Assembly (NCBI GenBank): GCA_020638995.1
Contig: JACKHM010000003.1
Span: forward strand, 62,001-126,000
DNA: 64,000 bases
DNA from: Planctomycetaceae bacterium
GTDB taxonomy: Bacteria > Planctomycetota > Planctomycetia > Pirellulales > Pirellulaceae
Direction of reading: 5' to 3'
The notes under the pieces are model-generated. The model did not search any database, was not told the DNA's origin, and saw nothing but the letters and a program-made list of their open reading frames with translations. Positions 49,009 through 58,014 of the stretch are shown here, piece after piece (position 1 is the stretch's first letter; each line of letters begins with the position of its first letter). A program made the translations under genes and the position numbers.

Positions 49009-49039
49009 GCGCGCACATGACGGTTCGTCATGAGCGCGC
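49009..49039. other. Strong hairpin in a gene-free interval
   Basis: GCGCGC-A-CATGACG-GTT-CGTCATG-A-GCGCGC forms a 13-bp stem with one A-A mismatch and a 3-base loop. It lies in the interval 48875-49161, which has no gene, between the plus-strand CsrA-like gene and the end of the minus-strand TIR gene. It may terminate either, though no T tract follows. Confidence 0.5.
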
Positions 49040-49161
49040 AAGGCTCTGTCAGGCGCAAGACGAGGAACAGCTACCGACAGTAGGTGAATTGCTGGAGCGT
49101 GTCCGCGAGTTGAAGGCCGAACCCATGAGTGACATGCCGACTAACTCCTCACCACTGGTCG

Positions 49162-50016
49162 CTAGAGGTTCATCTCCAAGTCGCTGGCATCCGGAGCCAA
49201 TATCCCACCTGAATACTCCGTGTCAATCCAGATATTACCATTGTCGAAGACAAGTGTGGGCTCCCCCGTCAGCGTTCTATGCTGACTGCAGTCAACATTC
49301 TCCAGTGAGATGCTGGTTGTTAGCAAACCTGCTCTTACGAGAAGGTTTACCAGCGGTAGGAATTCTAGAACCATTTGACGCAGCAGTGTCCGGTGCTCTT
49401 TCATCATAGCTTCATCAACTAGGAGTTCGTCGTCAGCTTTCGCTAGGGCATTTAGGACTCGCAGGCGTTCTAGCGTATTGCGGACATCAGTTGGAATCTC
49501 GATGCGAGGTCGCACCGGAGCTTTTGACTGAGTGTCATCACCAGTGATCGCAGCTTCCGCAATCGCACGACGCAAGCCACGAGCAACTTCACTGAAAGCG
49601 TGATCTTGAGTCGTCCAACTAGATATCGGTTTCCCGTCTCTTGGTAAGGCCTGGAGTTTGCCAAAATCGGCACTAGTCCAATCACACGGGCGAAGAATAA
49701 TGGGGATCACCCGTGCCTCGCCCGCATCGTGTCGAGCAAGTGCTCGTTTCATCTCTATGTCATAACAGTAATCTGACGCGAGGAAGTCGGCAGTAACCAA
49801 CAAGAGAATCACGTCCGCAGAGTTAATGTGTTGGTCGATTTGCCCTTTCCACTCAGACCCGGCAGTAATCTTGCGGTCGTGCCATGACAGAATGAAGTGC
49901 TGGCGTTTGAGAAGGCTCAAGTGGGTATCCAGCCGAGTTCGCATGCGTTCATCTTGATGCGAGTAACTCAGAAACACTTCTACAGGCTGGACGGCGTTCG
50001 CTGCTTCGCTGGCCAT
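49162..50016 (-). CDS. TIR-domain protein
   Basis: A 284-aa protein. The N-terminal TIR domain (about residues 10-140) begins 'EVFLSYSHQDERM', continues with the loop 'WHDRKITAGSEW' and the strand 'DVILLLVTADFL', and carries the conserved 'DYCYDIEMKRAL' helix with the candidate NADase glutamate. The C-terminal half is helical then beta-rich (ENVDCSQHRTLTG). AGAGGAGG precedes two adjacent ATGs; I use the second, 50016. Bacterial TIR proteins often cleave NAD+ during phage infection. No Thoeris or CBASS partner is recognised, so the trigger is unknown. Confidence 0.87.
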   Translation of the reverse strand: MASEAANAVQPVEVFLSYSHQDERMRTRLDTHLSLLKRQHFILSWHDRKITAGSEWKGQIDQHINSADVILLLVTADFLASDYCYDIEMKRALARHDAGEARVIPIILRPCDWTSADFGKLQALPRDGKPISSWTTQDHAFSEVARGLRRAIAEAAITGDDTQSKAPVRPRIEIPTDVRNTLERLRVLNALAKADDELLVDEAMMKEHRTLLRQMVLEFLPLVNLLVRAGLLTTSISLENVDCSQHRTLTGEPTLVFDNGNIWIDTEYSGGILAPDASDLEMNL

Positions 50017-50534
50017 CATATGCCTCCTCTTTAGCGTTGTTTGACCCCAGCCCAACATCTACTCTCGGTCGTGCAATGATACCAGAGTGGGCTACGACAA
50101 ACATTCGTTTTCGGCTGGCGACTCCGAACAATGAGTTTGCCGCAAGCGATTCCATGCCTTGGCTACCGCTACCTGATCGTGGATGAACAAATCGCTCGCA
50201 TCCGAACAATTCGGAACATCGACTAGCAAGATGTCGTTCCGAAGGTCGCCTGGCGGCGAATCCTTCTGTGTGCGGTCAAGGACAAGCAGGACACTCACCT
50301 GCCGTGCCTCACCTGCGCCACGTCTGGAAGCTGTCGCAAGTTCGTTGCGGCGGGCGGCTCGATGGTGGAAATGTCGCCGGTCGTGGACGGCCGTTACTCT
50401 TCGCCGCATGTTGCGACTTTGAACGACTAGACAATCGCGATGATGGCGAACGTTTGAAGCACGGCGAAATCGACAACTCCCTTCGGTTTAGCAATTTTGC
50501 TAGATTGGTATGGTCGCTTGCAAGAGGCTCTACC
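50017..50534. other. Interval between TIR and nuclease-like genes
   Basis: About 520 bases without a supported gene. A minus-strand frame (50092-50409) and an upstream extension of the plus-strand gene both cross it, but neither shows a recognisable domain or a good ribosome site. The promoters of the two divergent genes should lie here. Confidence 0.35.
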
Positions 50535-51452
50535 GTGGCTAAACGCCTTTCTCCCCATTTTCTGGACTTGGTTTACGACGCCGCCTTGAAGTCGTTCTGG
50601 CGAAAAAAGGCGTTGCGTCAATTCCTGCGCCGATCCCGTGTTTCGGAATCGTTTGTCGCAGGGCTGGACCCCGAGGACTCGAAGCGGGACTATCTTGACC
50701 AACTATTCCCGAAGTTGGAGCCGTCTGAACGGGGGCAAGCTTTGATTCAGCAGATTGCAAGGTCGCTGGCCGATCAAACAACTTTTCCCGATCTCCAAGG
50801 TTGGGAAGACTCAGAAGACAAGATTCGAGACGCCAAAGCCGCCGTAAAGGCACTACGGGATTTCCTTGACGAGCGTGACCGTGAGAAGATCGATGAGCGA
50901 CAGGCTGTGGAGCGCCGCAAGGAGGCCGAAACCGCTCGATTGGCGAACGTCCGTTCCCAGGCCGACCTTACGAAATTGAAGGAAAGGCTAGATGCGCTTT
51001 GCTCTAAACTGGGTACGCAGGAGGGCGGCTACGCGTTCCAGGATTGGTTCTACGACTTGATGGAGTATTCGGAAATCGATAGTCGGCGACCGTACATCGC
51101 ACCGGGAGGGCGACAAATCGACGGCTCAATCACCATTGACGGAACGACATACCTCGTGGAAATCAAGTTCACGACCGCCCCGGCAGTCCCGACTGACATT
51201 GATTCGTTCGACAAAAAGGTTGAACGAAAGGCCGACAACACGATGGGCATCATGGTGTCCATGTCGAGCTACAATGACGGCGCAAAGGACGAGGCATCAT
51301 ACGATAAGAGCCCACTCTTGCTGCTGGACTATTCGCACTTGTACGCTGTGCTTTCAGGTCTTGCAACGTTCGCAGATGTCGTTCGGCGTGTCCGGCGTCA
51401 TTCGTCGCAAGAAGGACGTGCATATTTGGCGTTCAACGATTTCGGCGGCTAA
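50535..51452 (+). CDS. PD-(D/E)xK nuclease-like protein
   Basis: A 305-aa protein. The N-terminal 120 residues are helical (LSPHFLDLVYDAALKSFWRK) and a coiled coil follows (EKIDERQAVERRKEAETARL). The C-terminal domain has a restriction-endonuclease-like core: 'QIDGSITIDGTTYLVEIKF' shows the D...E-x-K arrangement after 'FQDWFYDLMEYSE'. This resembles Mrr-type or defence-island nucleases. I take the GTG at 50535, since AGAGG precedes it; the frame is open further upstream to 50268 but that part has no family sequence. It lies 8 bases before a membrane-protein gene and may form a two-gene defence unit with it. Confidence 0.72.
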   Translation: MAKRLSPHFLDLVYDAALKSFWRKKALRQFLRRSRVSESFVAGLDPEDSKRDYLDQLFPKLEPSERGQALIQQIARSLADQTTFPDLQGWEDSEDKIRDAKAAVKALRDFLDERDREKIDERQAVERRKEAETARLANVRSQADLTKLKERLDALCSKLGTQEGGYAFQDWFYDLMEYSEIDSRRPYIAPGGRQIDGSITIDGTTYLVEIKFTTAPAVPTDIDSFDKKVERKADNTMGIMVSMSSYNDGAKDEASYDKSPLLLLDYSHLYAVLSGLATFADVVRRVRRHSSQEGRAYLAFNDFGG

Positions 51453-51460
51453 TCACACCT

Positions 51461-51967
51461 ATGTTCGCTCCCATACTCGAAGTCGTCGTAACATTCCTGT
51501 TGATCGTCCCGGCTGTCGTGTGGTCTGTACTCGATCCAAGCGTCGAGGCGAAGGCAGCCGTCGCCACGACCGTCATCTTGTTCGTTGCTGCATTGCTACA
51601 TCTTGCCTTTTCCTTCGGCCGACGATCTGTCTCCGAAAAGGAGAGTGCCGAAAGATATGAACGGCAGAAGGAGCACTTCAGAAGGGCGCACGAACAAATC
51701 CAGAACGAGGAATCACATCTCCAGAAAATGCTACGTGACCCGTCGCTTGTGGCGGGCGTCGATTACGCCGAGCACAAACCTTTCGAGTTAATTGCAGACC
51801 GAAGTCGGCCATTGACTCACTACTGTGCGGTCGCTCGCCTCGCAAAGAAAGTAATCAGCGAATGCGAAAGGAACATGCGGCTGCCGAGTGGGCAGAAAGA
51901 CGTTTCCAAGCTCGTGCCCCTTCTCGAAAAACTGGACACTAAACTTCGGAGTTGGTTGCGAGTCTAA
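51461..51967 (+). CDS. Membrane-anchored coiled-coil protein
   Basis: A 168-aa protein with two N-terminal membrane helices (residues 4-25 and 35-55) and a charged helical or coiled-coil remainder (EKESAERYERQKEHFRRAHE). No enzyme motif is visible. It starts 8 bases after the nuclease-like gene and is probably co-transcribed. A small perfect hairpin overlaps its stop (51960-51975). In defence units such proteins can act as membrane-disrupting effectors, but that is speculation here. Confidence 0.65.
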   Translation: MFAPILEVVVTFLLIVPAVVWSVLDPSVEAKAAVATTVILFVAALLHLAFSFGRRSVSEKESAERYERQKEHFRRAHEQIQNEESHLQKMLRDPSLVAGVDYAEHKPFELIADRSRPLTHYCAVARLAKKVISECERNMRLPSGQKDVSKLVPLLEKLDTKLRSWLRV

Positions 51968-52377
51968 TCAGACTCTCCAAGTGTCTCTCTCAACTTCGCT
52001 TCGGCCTCTCGAAGGAATTGAACCGGCCCACCGACGCAACTTCTGTTGCCATGGAGTCGCCGAGCTGTTGTCCGCAACTGCGCTAAGGAGGGCGTGACCT
52101 GTGTCGCCAACGCTGATTTCGTTCAGCGCTCATGACTTAAACTCCGCAGTCATTTTCGAGCCTGCCGTATCGCGCCACTGTCTATCCGACACTGGTCACA
52201 AGGTGTGTCGCTGGCTCGGCATCTAAACTAGCAACATTGAGTCCACGCCAATAGAATCAACAAGATGAACCCAAGTGGCAGGTGTATTCTGGACGCCTGC
52301 CCGCCGCCCTGGATTGCCGGGGCCGCACTCCGCAACTCGGAGCTACCAGCACAACTCCTGTGCCGAGGTGCGCTCCG
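51968..52377. other. Gene-free interval, with a T-arm-like motif on the minus strand
   Basis: No supported gene lies here. On the minus strand GGTTCAATTCC (52014-52024) matches a tRNA T-arm consensus, and 52003-52093 has a partial tRNA-like layout, but no anticodon stem forms. It may be a decayed tRNA or attachment site at the left border of the phage-derived segment. Low confidence. Confidence 0.3.
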
Positions 52378-53721
52378 ATGAAGATTCAACTTTGGGCTAT
52401 CACGCGAGTTAAACCCTATCCCAACAACCCGCGGGTCAATGACGATGCTGTGGATGCCGTCGCCGCTTCTCTCCGTGAGTTCGGGTTCCGTCAGCCAATT
52501 GTCGTCGATACCGAAGGCGTCATCGTCTGCGGTCACACTCGGTGGAAGGCAGCACAGAAGCTCGGCCTCGCCAAGGTCCCTGTCCACGTCGCCAAGGACC
52601 TGACATCCGAGCAGATCAAGGCCTATCGCATCGCCGACAACAAAACGTCCGAGCTGGCCGAGTGGAACTTTGATCTGCTCTCTATCGAGTTGTCCGAACT
52701 ACGCGACCTCGATGTCGACTTGGGGCTACTCGGGTTCGATCAAGACGAACTGGCACGTCTGTTCGATACGGGCGTGCAGGACGGCTTGACCGATCCGGAC
52801 GACATACCTGAGCCTCCGGACGAGGCGATCACGCAAGTCGGTGACCTGTGGATACTTGGCACCCATCGTTTGCTCTGCGGCGACAGCAGCAAACCCGAAG
52901 ACGTCGACCGATTGTTGGACGGTACATCCATCCATCTCTGCAACACCGACCCGCCGTACAATGTCAAAGTTGAACCGCGCAGCAACAACGCAATCGCGGC
53001 GGGCAACAGCAGCTTTTCCAACAAGCATCACCAGAAGTTTGATCTCGAGCGTCATCCGGGAAAGTCGAAGCCAACGCAGAAGAAGATGCGGGCCAAGGAC
53101 CGGCCGCTCGCTAACGACTTCGTTTCGGACGAAGAATTCGACCAACTCCTCGCTGCATGGTTCGGCAACATCGCTCGCGTGCTTCTACCTGGACGCGCCG
53201 CGTATATCTGGGGTGGGTACGCCAACTGTCTGAATTATGGACAGTTTCTGAAAAGGGTCGGGCTGTATTTCTCGCAGGCGATCATTTGGGATAAGGAGCA
53301 TCCGGTACTGACTCGCAAGGACTTCATGGGGGCGCATGAGTGGTGCTTCTATTGCTGGAAAGAAGGCGCTGCCCACAAGTTCTTTGGACCAAACAACGCC
53401 AGTGACTTATGGCACGTGAAAAAAGTTAACCCTCAGTCAATGGTGCACTTGACTGAGAAACCGGTCGAGTTGGCCGTGCGTGCGATTCAATACTCCTCGC
53501 TGCCCGGCGAGAATGTGCTCGACTTGTTCGGCGGCAGCGGGTCGACATTGATCGGCTGCGAACAGACGGGGCGGAATGCTTTCCTGATGGAACTCGACCC
53601 GCCGTATTGCGATGTCATCGTAGAGCGGTGGGAAAAGTTTACTGGCAAGAAGGCGAAGCGAGTTACGCAACAACGCACCGCCAAGAAGCGCCCGCGAAAG
53701 AAGACGAAGGTGGCCACGTGA
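52378..53721 (+). CDS. ParB-like / DNA methyltransferase fusion
   Basis: A 447-aa protein. Residues 1-110 are a ParB/Srx-like domain (PYPNNPRVNDDAVDAVAASL, then 'IVCGHTRWKAAQKLG'). The rest is a site-specific DNA methyltransferase of the beta class, with catalytic 'TDPPYN' (about residues 198-203) and the late SAM motif 'VLDLFGGSGSTLIGCE'. The basic C-terminus (KKRPRKKTKVAT) may bind DNA. The ATG at 52378 is preceded by GAGG. Such ParB-MTase fusions are typical of phage genomes just ahead of the terminase genes, as here. They usually methylate adenine or cytosine to protect phage DNA. Confidence 0.9.
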   Translation: MKIQLWAITRVKPYPNNPRVNDDAVDAVAASLREFGFRQPIVVDTEGVIVCGHTRWKAAQKLGLAKVPVHVAKDLTSEQIKAYRIADNKTSELAEWNFDLLSIELSELRDLDVDLGLLGFDQDELARLFDTGVQDGLTDPDDIPEPPDEAITQVGDLWILGTHRLLCGDSSKPEDVDRLLDGTSIHLCNTDPPYNVKVEPRSNNAIAAGNSSFSNKHHQKFDLERHPGKSKPTQKKMRAKDRPLANDFVSDEEFDQLLAAWFGNIARVLLPGRAAYIWGGYANCLNYGQFLKRVGLYFSQAIIWDKEHPVLTRKDFMGAHEWCFYCWKEGAAHKFFGPNNASDLWHVKKVNPQSMVHLTEKPVELAVRAIQYSSLPGENVLDLFGGSGSTLIGCEQTGRNAFLMELDPPYCDVIVERWEKFTGKKAKRVTQQRTAKKRPRKKTKVAT

Positions 53722-53785
53722 ACGCGACATTGGCAACGTGTCGTACGATTGGAGAGTCGTTGGCCAGCACGCCCATCAACGAGAA

Positions 53786-53815
53786 AACGCCCCAGCGTCG
53801 CGGACGTGGGGCGTT
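53786..53815 (-). terminator. Terminator of the HARE-HTH gene
   Basis: AACGCCCCA (53786-53794) and TGGGGCGTT (53807-53815) form a perfect 9-bp stem. Read on the minus strand it is followed by TTTCTCG, so it ends transcripts of the gene at 53838-54221. Confidence 0.7.
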
Positions 53816-53837
53816 GGGTGCGAACCCGTCGCGTGGT

Positions 53838-54221
53838 CTAGCCGTTGGCGGCGAACTTGCCGCGCTCGGTCTTCTTGAAGCGGGCGTCGTTTCCCTTCAC
53901 GTTGATCTCCCTGAGCATTGCGGAATAAAGCGTCGCGTGCGGGGTCTTGCCGCCGGGGCTTGTCCAGAGTTTCTTCGCCGCCATCGACTCGACCAGTTCC
54001 TTGCAGTTCATCGGCTGCTTCGTGTCGACCAAGACCTTTGCCGCCGCATCGAGGGCGCTGAGCTTGCCGTTGGCCTTGGGCGTGGCCTTCGGTGCCGCCG
54101 CATTCTTGGCCGGCGCTTTCTTCACCGCTGCCTTCTTCGTTGCAGCCTTCTTCGGGGTCGCTTTCTTCGTCGCGGTCTTCTTCGGGGTTGCTTTCTTCGT
54201 CGCGGTCTTCTTCGTAGCCAT
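53838..54221 (-). CDS. Lys/Ala-rich HARE-HTH protein
   Basis: A 127-aa protein. The N-terminal 60 residues are a histone-H1-like tail of Ala/Lys/Thr/Pro repeats (ATKKATPKKT and variants), expected to bind DNA without sequence specificity. The C-terminal domain (about residues 62-127, LSALDAAAKVLVDTKQPMNC) is a HARE-HTH winged helix, which is found in nucleoid and restriction-linked proteins. I use the ATG at 54221, which follows AAGGAGCACGATC. The leader matches that of the next gene upstream, so the small genes here are probably one regulatory set. Confidence 0.85.
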   Translation of the reverse strand: MATKKTATKKATPKKTATKKATPKKAATKKAAVKKAPAKNAAAPKATPKANGKLSALDAAAKVLVDTKQPMNCKELVESMAAKKLWTSPGGKTPHATLYSAMLREINVKGNDARFKKTERGKFAANG

Positions 54222-54338
54222 GATCGTGCTCCTTGTGGAAATCGTTCTCGATGGTTGGGCTGCCATCATCAGGCGACGGGAACCACCCGCCGCGACGCCG
54301 GGGCACCCGCGTTGGAAGCGGGTCCGGGCGTTTCGGCT

Positions 54339-54590
54339 TTAGTAGGCGACCTCCCAGGCCCGCTTCGACCCGTAACAGCGCTGCTGGCCTTCGACGATGA
54401 AGACCGCGTTGTCTTCGTCCACGTCGTCGTCGTCCCCATCGTCGCTCTCGTTGATCTCTTCGCCCGAGGCGAGGCCGATGATCTCGTTCTCGAACGGCCA
54501 GTTGCTCTGCGTCATCAATCGCACCTCGGTGTCGCCGCCCAACTCGTCGCGGTAATCTTCCAGGCGTTCGATCAATTCGTTGATGGTCAT
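54339..54590 (-). CDS. Small acidic hypothetical protein (83 aa)
   Basis: An 83-aa protein beginning 'TINELIERLEDYRDELGGD', with a central acidic run (ESDDGDDDDVDEDN) and a final aromatic segment. It is acidic enough to mimic DNA, a property of some phage anti-restriction proteins, but this is only a resemblance. The ribosome site AAGGAGCACGAAC before the ATG is nearly the same as that of the HARE-HTH gene. Function unknown. Confidence 0.7.
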   Translation of the reverse strand: MTINELIERLEDYRDELGGDTEVRLMTQSNWPFENEIIGLASGEEINESDDGDDDDVDEDNAVFIVEGQQRCYGSKRAWEVAY

Positions 54591-54620
54591 GTTCGTGCTC
54601 CTTTTGGTTTGCGGTGTTCG

Positions 54621-54848
54621 TTACTCGTCGCTGCCGTCGAGGAAGGCCACGATCGAGGACAAGCGGTTGTTGACTTCGTTCACGCTGCCGACGTCGGCCC
54701 AGTTGATCGGATGCTCGTCGTTGCCCGGCGCTGGCAGATCGAACAACAACTCGCGGATGCGTTCGACAAGATCCTGGGCGACAAGATGTGCGTTCTCGTA
54801 GGCGGCCTCGGCGGTCAGCTTGGGCTTCTTATTTCCGTTGGCGTTCAT
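54621..54848 (-). CDS. Small hypothetical protein (75 aa)
   Basis: A 75-aa helical protein (AAYENAHLVAQDLVERIREL, then 'VNEVNNRLSSIVAFLDGSDE'). It is first in the minus-strand group of three small genes within the phage-derived segment, 30 bases upstream of the acidic protein gene. GGAG precedes its ATG. I see no recognisable motif. Confidence 0.65.
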   Translation of the reverse strand: MNANGNKKPKLTAEAAYENAHLVAQDLVERIRELLFDLPAPGNDEHPINWADVGSVNEVNNRLSSIVAFLDGSDE

Positions 54849-55217
54849 CGTTGTTCTCCGTTTGGTTGGTGGTTGGGATTCGCGTTACGACATACACACA
54901 TGAGCCATCAATTCCGACACGCAGCAAGCGCTGTTGGCCAAATCTGGAAAACAATTCAGCAGGTTTCTTGCCGCGCGAATCGAATCGCGACTTGCATGGC
55001 ATCGCACACGTTGGCGACGTGTCGCGTTTGTGTTGCCAGTGGGCGCGTGAATCGAAGAGCGCAAACGAGATGCGACAGTCGGCGAACAACGCAACGACGT
55101 GGCGTTCAGGAGGAGCCCCCCGGGCTTGGTTCCTTCCGGGCGATGTGTAAGCGCTGCGGTTCCCCCCGCCGCGGCTTTTTTACAAACAACGAGTTAAATT
55201 CAGGTAAGTAAGTAAGC
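54849..55217. other. Divergent promoter interval of the phage-derived segment
   Basis: About 370 bases lie between the divergent small-gene group and the terminase operon. They should hold both promoters. I see a GC-rich imperfect hairpin followed by a T run near 55154-55182 and a triple GTAA tract just before the terminase start, but no supported gene. Confidence 0.35.
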
Positions 55218-55892
55218 ATGACCAAAGCTGCTGCCAAAACCGCTGCTCCCCCGTCTGATTCTGCTGCTCGGGTCGACAAGGATCTCGTGGCCAGTGCTTA
55301 TCGTAAAGTCATGGACGGGCAGGAACTTACGAAGCAGGAGCGGGCCGCGCTGAAGCGTCACGAGAAAGAAAAAGAGGAACGACTACGCTGGCAGCATTAC
55401 ACTTCGATCCCGCAGAAACATTGGCGGCAGATGTCGGGACGTCAGACCAAAGTGATCAACGAGCAGGCTGCGCGGTACGGCATCCCGTTCGGCGGAGCGA
55501 AGGTTGATCTGCCGGCGGTGGTCCGGGCGCTGCACAATTTCCTGGCCGACAACGCTTACAAGCTGGCCCGCGATGATGATGAGCTGATGCAGGGGACGGG
55601 CAGTCCGGCCCTGGAACGCTATCGCGAGGAACGCGCGGCGCTTGCCCGCCTGGATCGATTGGAACGTGAGGGCCAATTACTACCCCGCGACGAAACGAGA
55701 GAAGTGCTCGGACGCATCGCCGGAATCCTTCGTGGCGCTGGCGATACGCTGCAACGGCAGTTTGGAGCAGCGGCCGCCGAGATCTTGCACGAAGCCTTGG
55801 AAGACGCCCAGCGGGAAGTCGATCGTTCGATTCCTGGAGTGGAGGATGGTGATGACGATTCTGTCGCCGAATATGCGGCACGTAGTGCGTAA
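55218..55892 (+). CDS. Phage terminase small subunit-like protein
   Basis: A 224-aa protein resembling phage Nu1/terminase small subunits. It has an Ala/Lys-rich N-terminus, a coiled helical region (QERAALKRHEKEKEERLRW) and a DNA-binding segment 'MSGRQTKVINEQAARYGIPF' typical of the terminase-small helix-turn-helix. Its 3' end overlaps the large-subunit start by 41 bases. With the large subunit it would choose and cut phage DNA for packaging. It is intact, although the rest of the packaging and head genes are missing. Confidence 0.82.
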   Translation: MTKAAAKTAAPPSDSAARVDKDLVASAYRKVMDGQELTKQERAALKRHEKEKEERLRWQHYTSIPQKHWRQMSGRQTKVINEQAARYGIPFGGAKVDLPAVVRALHNFLADNAYKLARDDDELMQGTGSPALERYREERAALARLDRLEREGQLLPRDETREVLGRIAGILRGAGDTLQRQFGAAAAEILHEALEDAQREVDRSIPGVEDGDDDSVAEYAARSA

Positions 55893-57840
55893 TGACCTGC
55901 ACTGGTTCCTGAAGCAATCGCGGCCGCGTCGAATTCGGACGATGCGCGAGTTCGCCGAATCGGAGATCGTTATTCCCGACGGGCCTTTTGTCGGGCGTCG
56001 CTTCCGCTGCGAACGCCAGCCTTACACGGGCCTGTGGTTCGACGCCGTCGACTCGGGACGATGGTCTCGCTGCGTAGCAACTGGACCGACGCAATCCGGG
56101 AAGACCCTCACCTGCTTTGTGATCCCGATGCTGTATCACCTGTTTGAATTGTCGGAGACGGTGATCTGCGGGGTACCCGACATGGACATGGCGGGCGACA
56201 AGTGGCGTGAAGACATCCTGCCGGCGATCGAACAGTCACGGTTTCGCGATTTGTTGCCGCGGCGTGGCGGCGGCAGTCGTGGTGGGAGAGTCGAGTCGCT
56301 GCAATTCGGCAACGGGGCCACGCTGAAGTTCATGTCCGGCGGCGGCAGCGACAAGAGTCGGGCCGGATTCACCTCGCGGGTCGTGGTGATCACGGAAACG
56401 GACGGGATGGATCAGCCCGGAGCGACCAGCCGTGAGAGCGACAAGATCACGCAGCTTGAGGCCAGAACTCGTGCTTATGGTCGTCGTAAGCGGATCTATA
56501 TGGAGTGCACCGTCAGCACCGAACAAGGCCGGACGTGGCAAGAGTATCTACACGGCACACGAAGCCGGATTCTGTTGCCTTGCCCGCATTGTGCAGTCTG
56601 GGTGACTCCCGAACGCGAGCATCTGGTCGGTTGGCGCGAGGCCGAGTCACAGTCCGAAGCCCGAGCGACGGGACGTTTTGGCTGTCCGTCCTGCGGTGAG
56701 ATGTGGAACGACGAGGAACGCTCCGAGGCCAATCAGAAAGGCCGCATCGCCCATGTTGGACAGTCCATCAATGCGGAAGGGAAGCTCTGTGGTGATCCGC
56801 CTGCCGCCGATACACTTGGTTTTCGCTGGTCGGCCGTTAACAACCTGTTCCTGACATCCGGCGATGTCAGTGCCGATGAATGGCGAGCCGGACGAACCCC
56901 TGACGAAGAGAACGCCGAACGGGAGATGTGTCAGTTCGTGTGGTGCCTGCCCGTCGCGCCGAGCAAGTTGGAGGAGACTTCGCTAGTCGCCCACGAATTA
57001 ATGTCTCGAATGATGTCACTTCCGCGTGGCATTGTTCCAGAAGATGTAGAAGGCCTCACAGCGGGCGTCGACATCGGCAAGTATCTGCTCCACTGGATCG
57101 TGGTGGCTTGGTCACCCGGGCCGAAGGCACACATCGTGGATTACGGCCGCATCGAAGTTGCCAGCGAAGACTTGGGCGTTGAGCAGGCGATTATGGTGGC
57201 GCTCCGCGAGTTCAAGGATCTGGCGCTCTCGGGTTGGCCGAAGGGAACGTCCAAGGGAGAGCACACGGCACCAGCCCAAGTGTGGGTCGATGCGGGCTAC
57301 ATGACACCTGTAGTCTATGCATTCTGCCGCGAGTCCAACAAACGGTTCTGTCCCGCCATCGGCCGCGGCGCCGCACAGCAACACTCCCAGTGGTATAACC
57401 GACCCAAGTCGACAGGCTCGGTTGTGAAGCACATCGGCGAGGGCTATCACGTCAGCTGGCTTCGTACGGAACGTTTGCATTTGGTGGAAGTCGATGCCGA
57501 TCACTGGAAGACCTGGGTCCACCAGCGTCTTTCGACGCCCCTAGAGTCGGTCGGAGCAATCTCGCTGTTTCAGACGTCGCCTCAGGAACATCTGGCTCTT
57601 GCTAAACACTTGACTGCCGAAGTGAAGACGGAGGAATTCGTCGCGGGAAAAGGGGTGGTCGTGAAATGGGAACGCCTGCGGAGGCAGAACCATTGGTTTG
57701 ACGCACTGTACAACGCCAGTGCAGCCGGCCATTATTGCGGCGTCCGGCTGGTGAAAGAGCAGCCGGTGAAGAGGCGGCCCCAACGAACCTTGGCGGAAAT
57801 GGCTGCGCAGAGCAAGGAGGGTGGCTTGGGGGACCGGTGA
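55852..57840 (+). CDS. Phage terminase large subunit (GpA family)
   Basis: A 662-aa terminase of the lambda GpA family. The ATPase domain has Walker A 'GPTQSGKT' (Lys84) and a Walker B-like 'VVVITETDG' near residue 185. A zinc module follows (CPHCAVW, 'FGCPSCGEMW'; about 240-285), and the C-terminal nuclease domain contains 'AGVDIGKYLLHW' and 'VWVDAGYMTPVVY' with the metal-binding aspartates. GGAGG (55841-55845) favours the ATG at 55852. It powers DNA packaging into the capsid and cuts the concatemer. No portal gene follows; a collapsed HAD gene and a kinase gene do. Confidence 0.92.
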   Translation: MTILSPNMRHVVRNDLHWFLKQSRPRRIRTMREFAESEIVIPDGPFVGRRFRCERQPYTGLWFDAVDSGRWSRCVATGPTQSGKTLTCFVIPMLYHLFELSETVICGVPDMDMAGDKWREDILPAIEQSRFRDLLPRRGGGSRGGRVESLQFGNGATLKFMSGGGSDKSRAGFTSRVVVITETDGMDQPGATSRESDKITQLEARTRAYGRRKRIYMECTVSTEQGRTWQEYLHGTRSRILLPCPHCAVWVTPEREHLVGWREAESQSEARATGRFGCPSCGEMWNDEERSEANQKGRIAHVGQSINAEGKLCGDPPAADTLGFRWSAVNNLFLTSGDVSADEWRAGRTPDEENAEREMCQFVWCLPVAPSKLEETSLVAHELMSRMMSLPRGIVPEDVEGLTAGVDIGKYLLHWIVVAWSPGPKAHIVDYGRIEVASEDLGVEQAIMVALREFKDLALSGWPKGTSKGEHTAPAQVWVDAGYMTPVVYAFCRESNKRFCPAIGRGAAQQHSQWYNRPKSTGSVVKHIGEGYHVSWLRTERLHLVEVDADHWKTWVHQRLSTPLESVGAISLFQTSPQEHLALAKHLTAEVKTEEFVAGKGVVVKWERLRRQNHWFDALYNASAAGHYCGVRLVKEQPVKRRPQRTLAEMAAQSKEGGLGDR

Positions 57841-58014
57841 GCGTCTCCTTCGACTTCGACGGCACGCTGCATCGGGATGGCGATCCGCTCTGGCCTGCAA
57901 TGGGATTGTTGCGGCATCGAGCTTCACTACGACGACGATCCCGCCGAGGAAGCCGCGGCAGTCGGGACGGTTGTACACATTGTTCTGCCGAACGGAGTCA
58001 CTTTCCATAGTTGA
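57837..58014 (+). pseudogene. Internally deleted HAD-superfamily phosphatase
   Basis: Two adjacent pieces in different frames look like the two ends of one HAD protein. The first (from GTG 57837) reads 'SVSFDFDGTLHRDGDPLWPA', with HAD motif I 'DFDGT'. The second (ending at 58014) reads 'GIELHYDDDPAEEAAAVGT', resembling the motif-IV Asp-Asp end. The core is missing and the frame shifts between them, so an internal deletion is likely. The second frame could also be read as a 45-residue gene from ATG 57877. It lies between the terminase gene and the kinase gene. Confidence 0.5.

Noticed and set aside
50092..50409. A 105-aa minus-strand frame between the TIR and nuclease-like genes
   Set aside because: No motif, no ribosome site, and amino-acid content like non-coding GC-rich DNA. 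A decayed gene cannot be excluded.
52003..52093. A class-II tRNA on the minus strand
   Set aside because: The T-arm and a variable-arm-like hairpin look right, but the acceptor stem has two mismatches, no anticodon stem forms and no CCA end follows. At best a decayed tRNA.
53607..55211. A 534-aa plus-strand open frame
   Set aside because: It lies antisense to the HARE-HTH gene and two small genes that have good ribosome sites, and its composition (long Leu/Arg runs) is typical of a GC-rich shadow frame.
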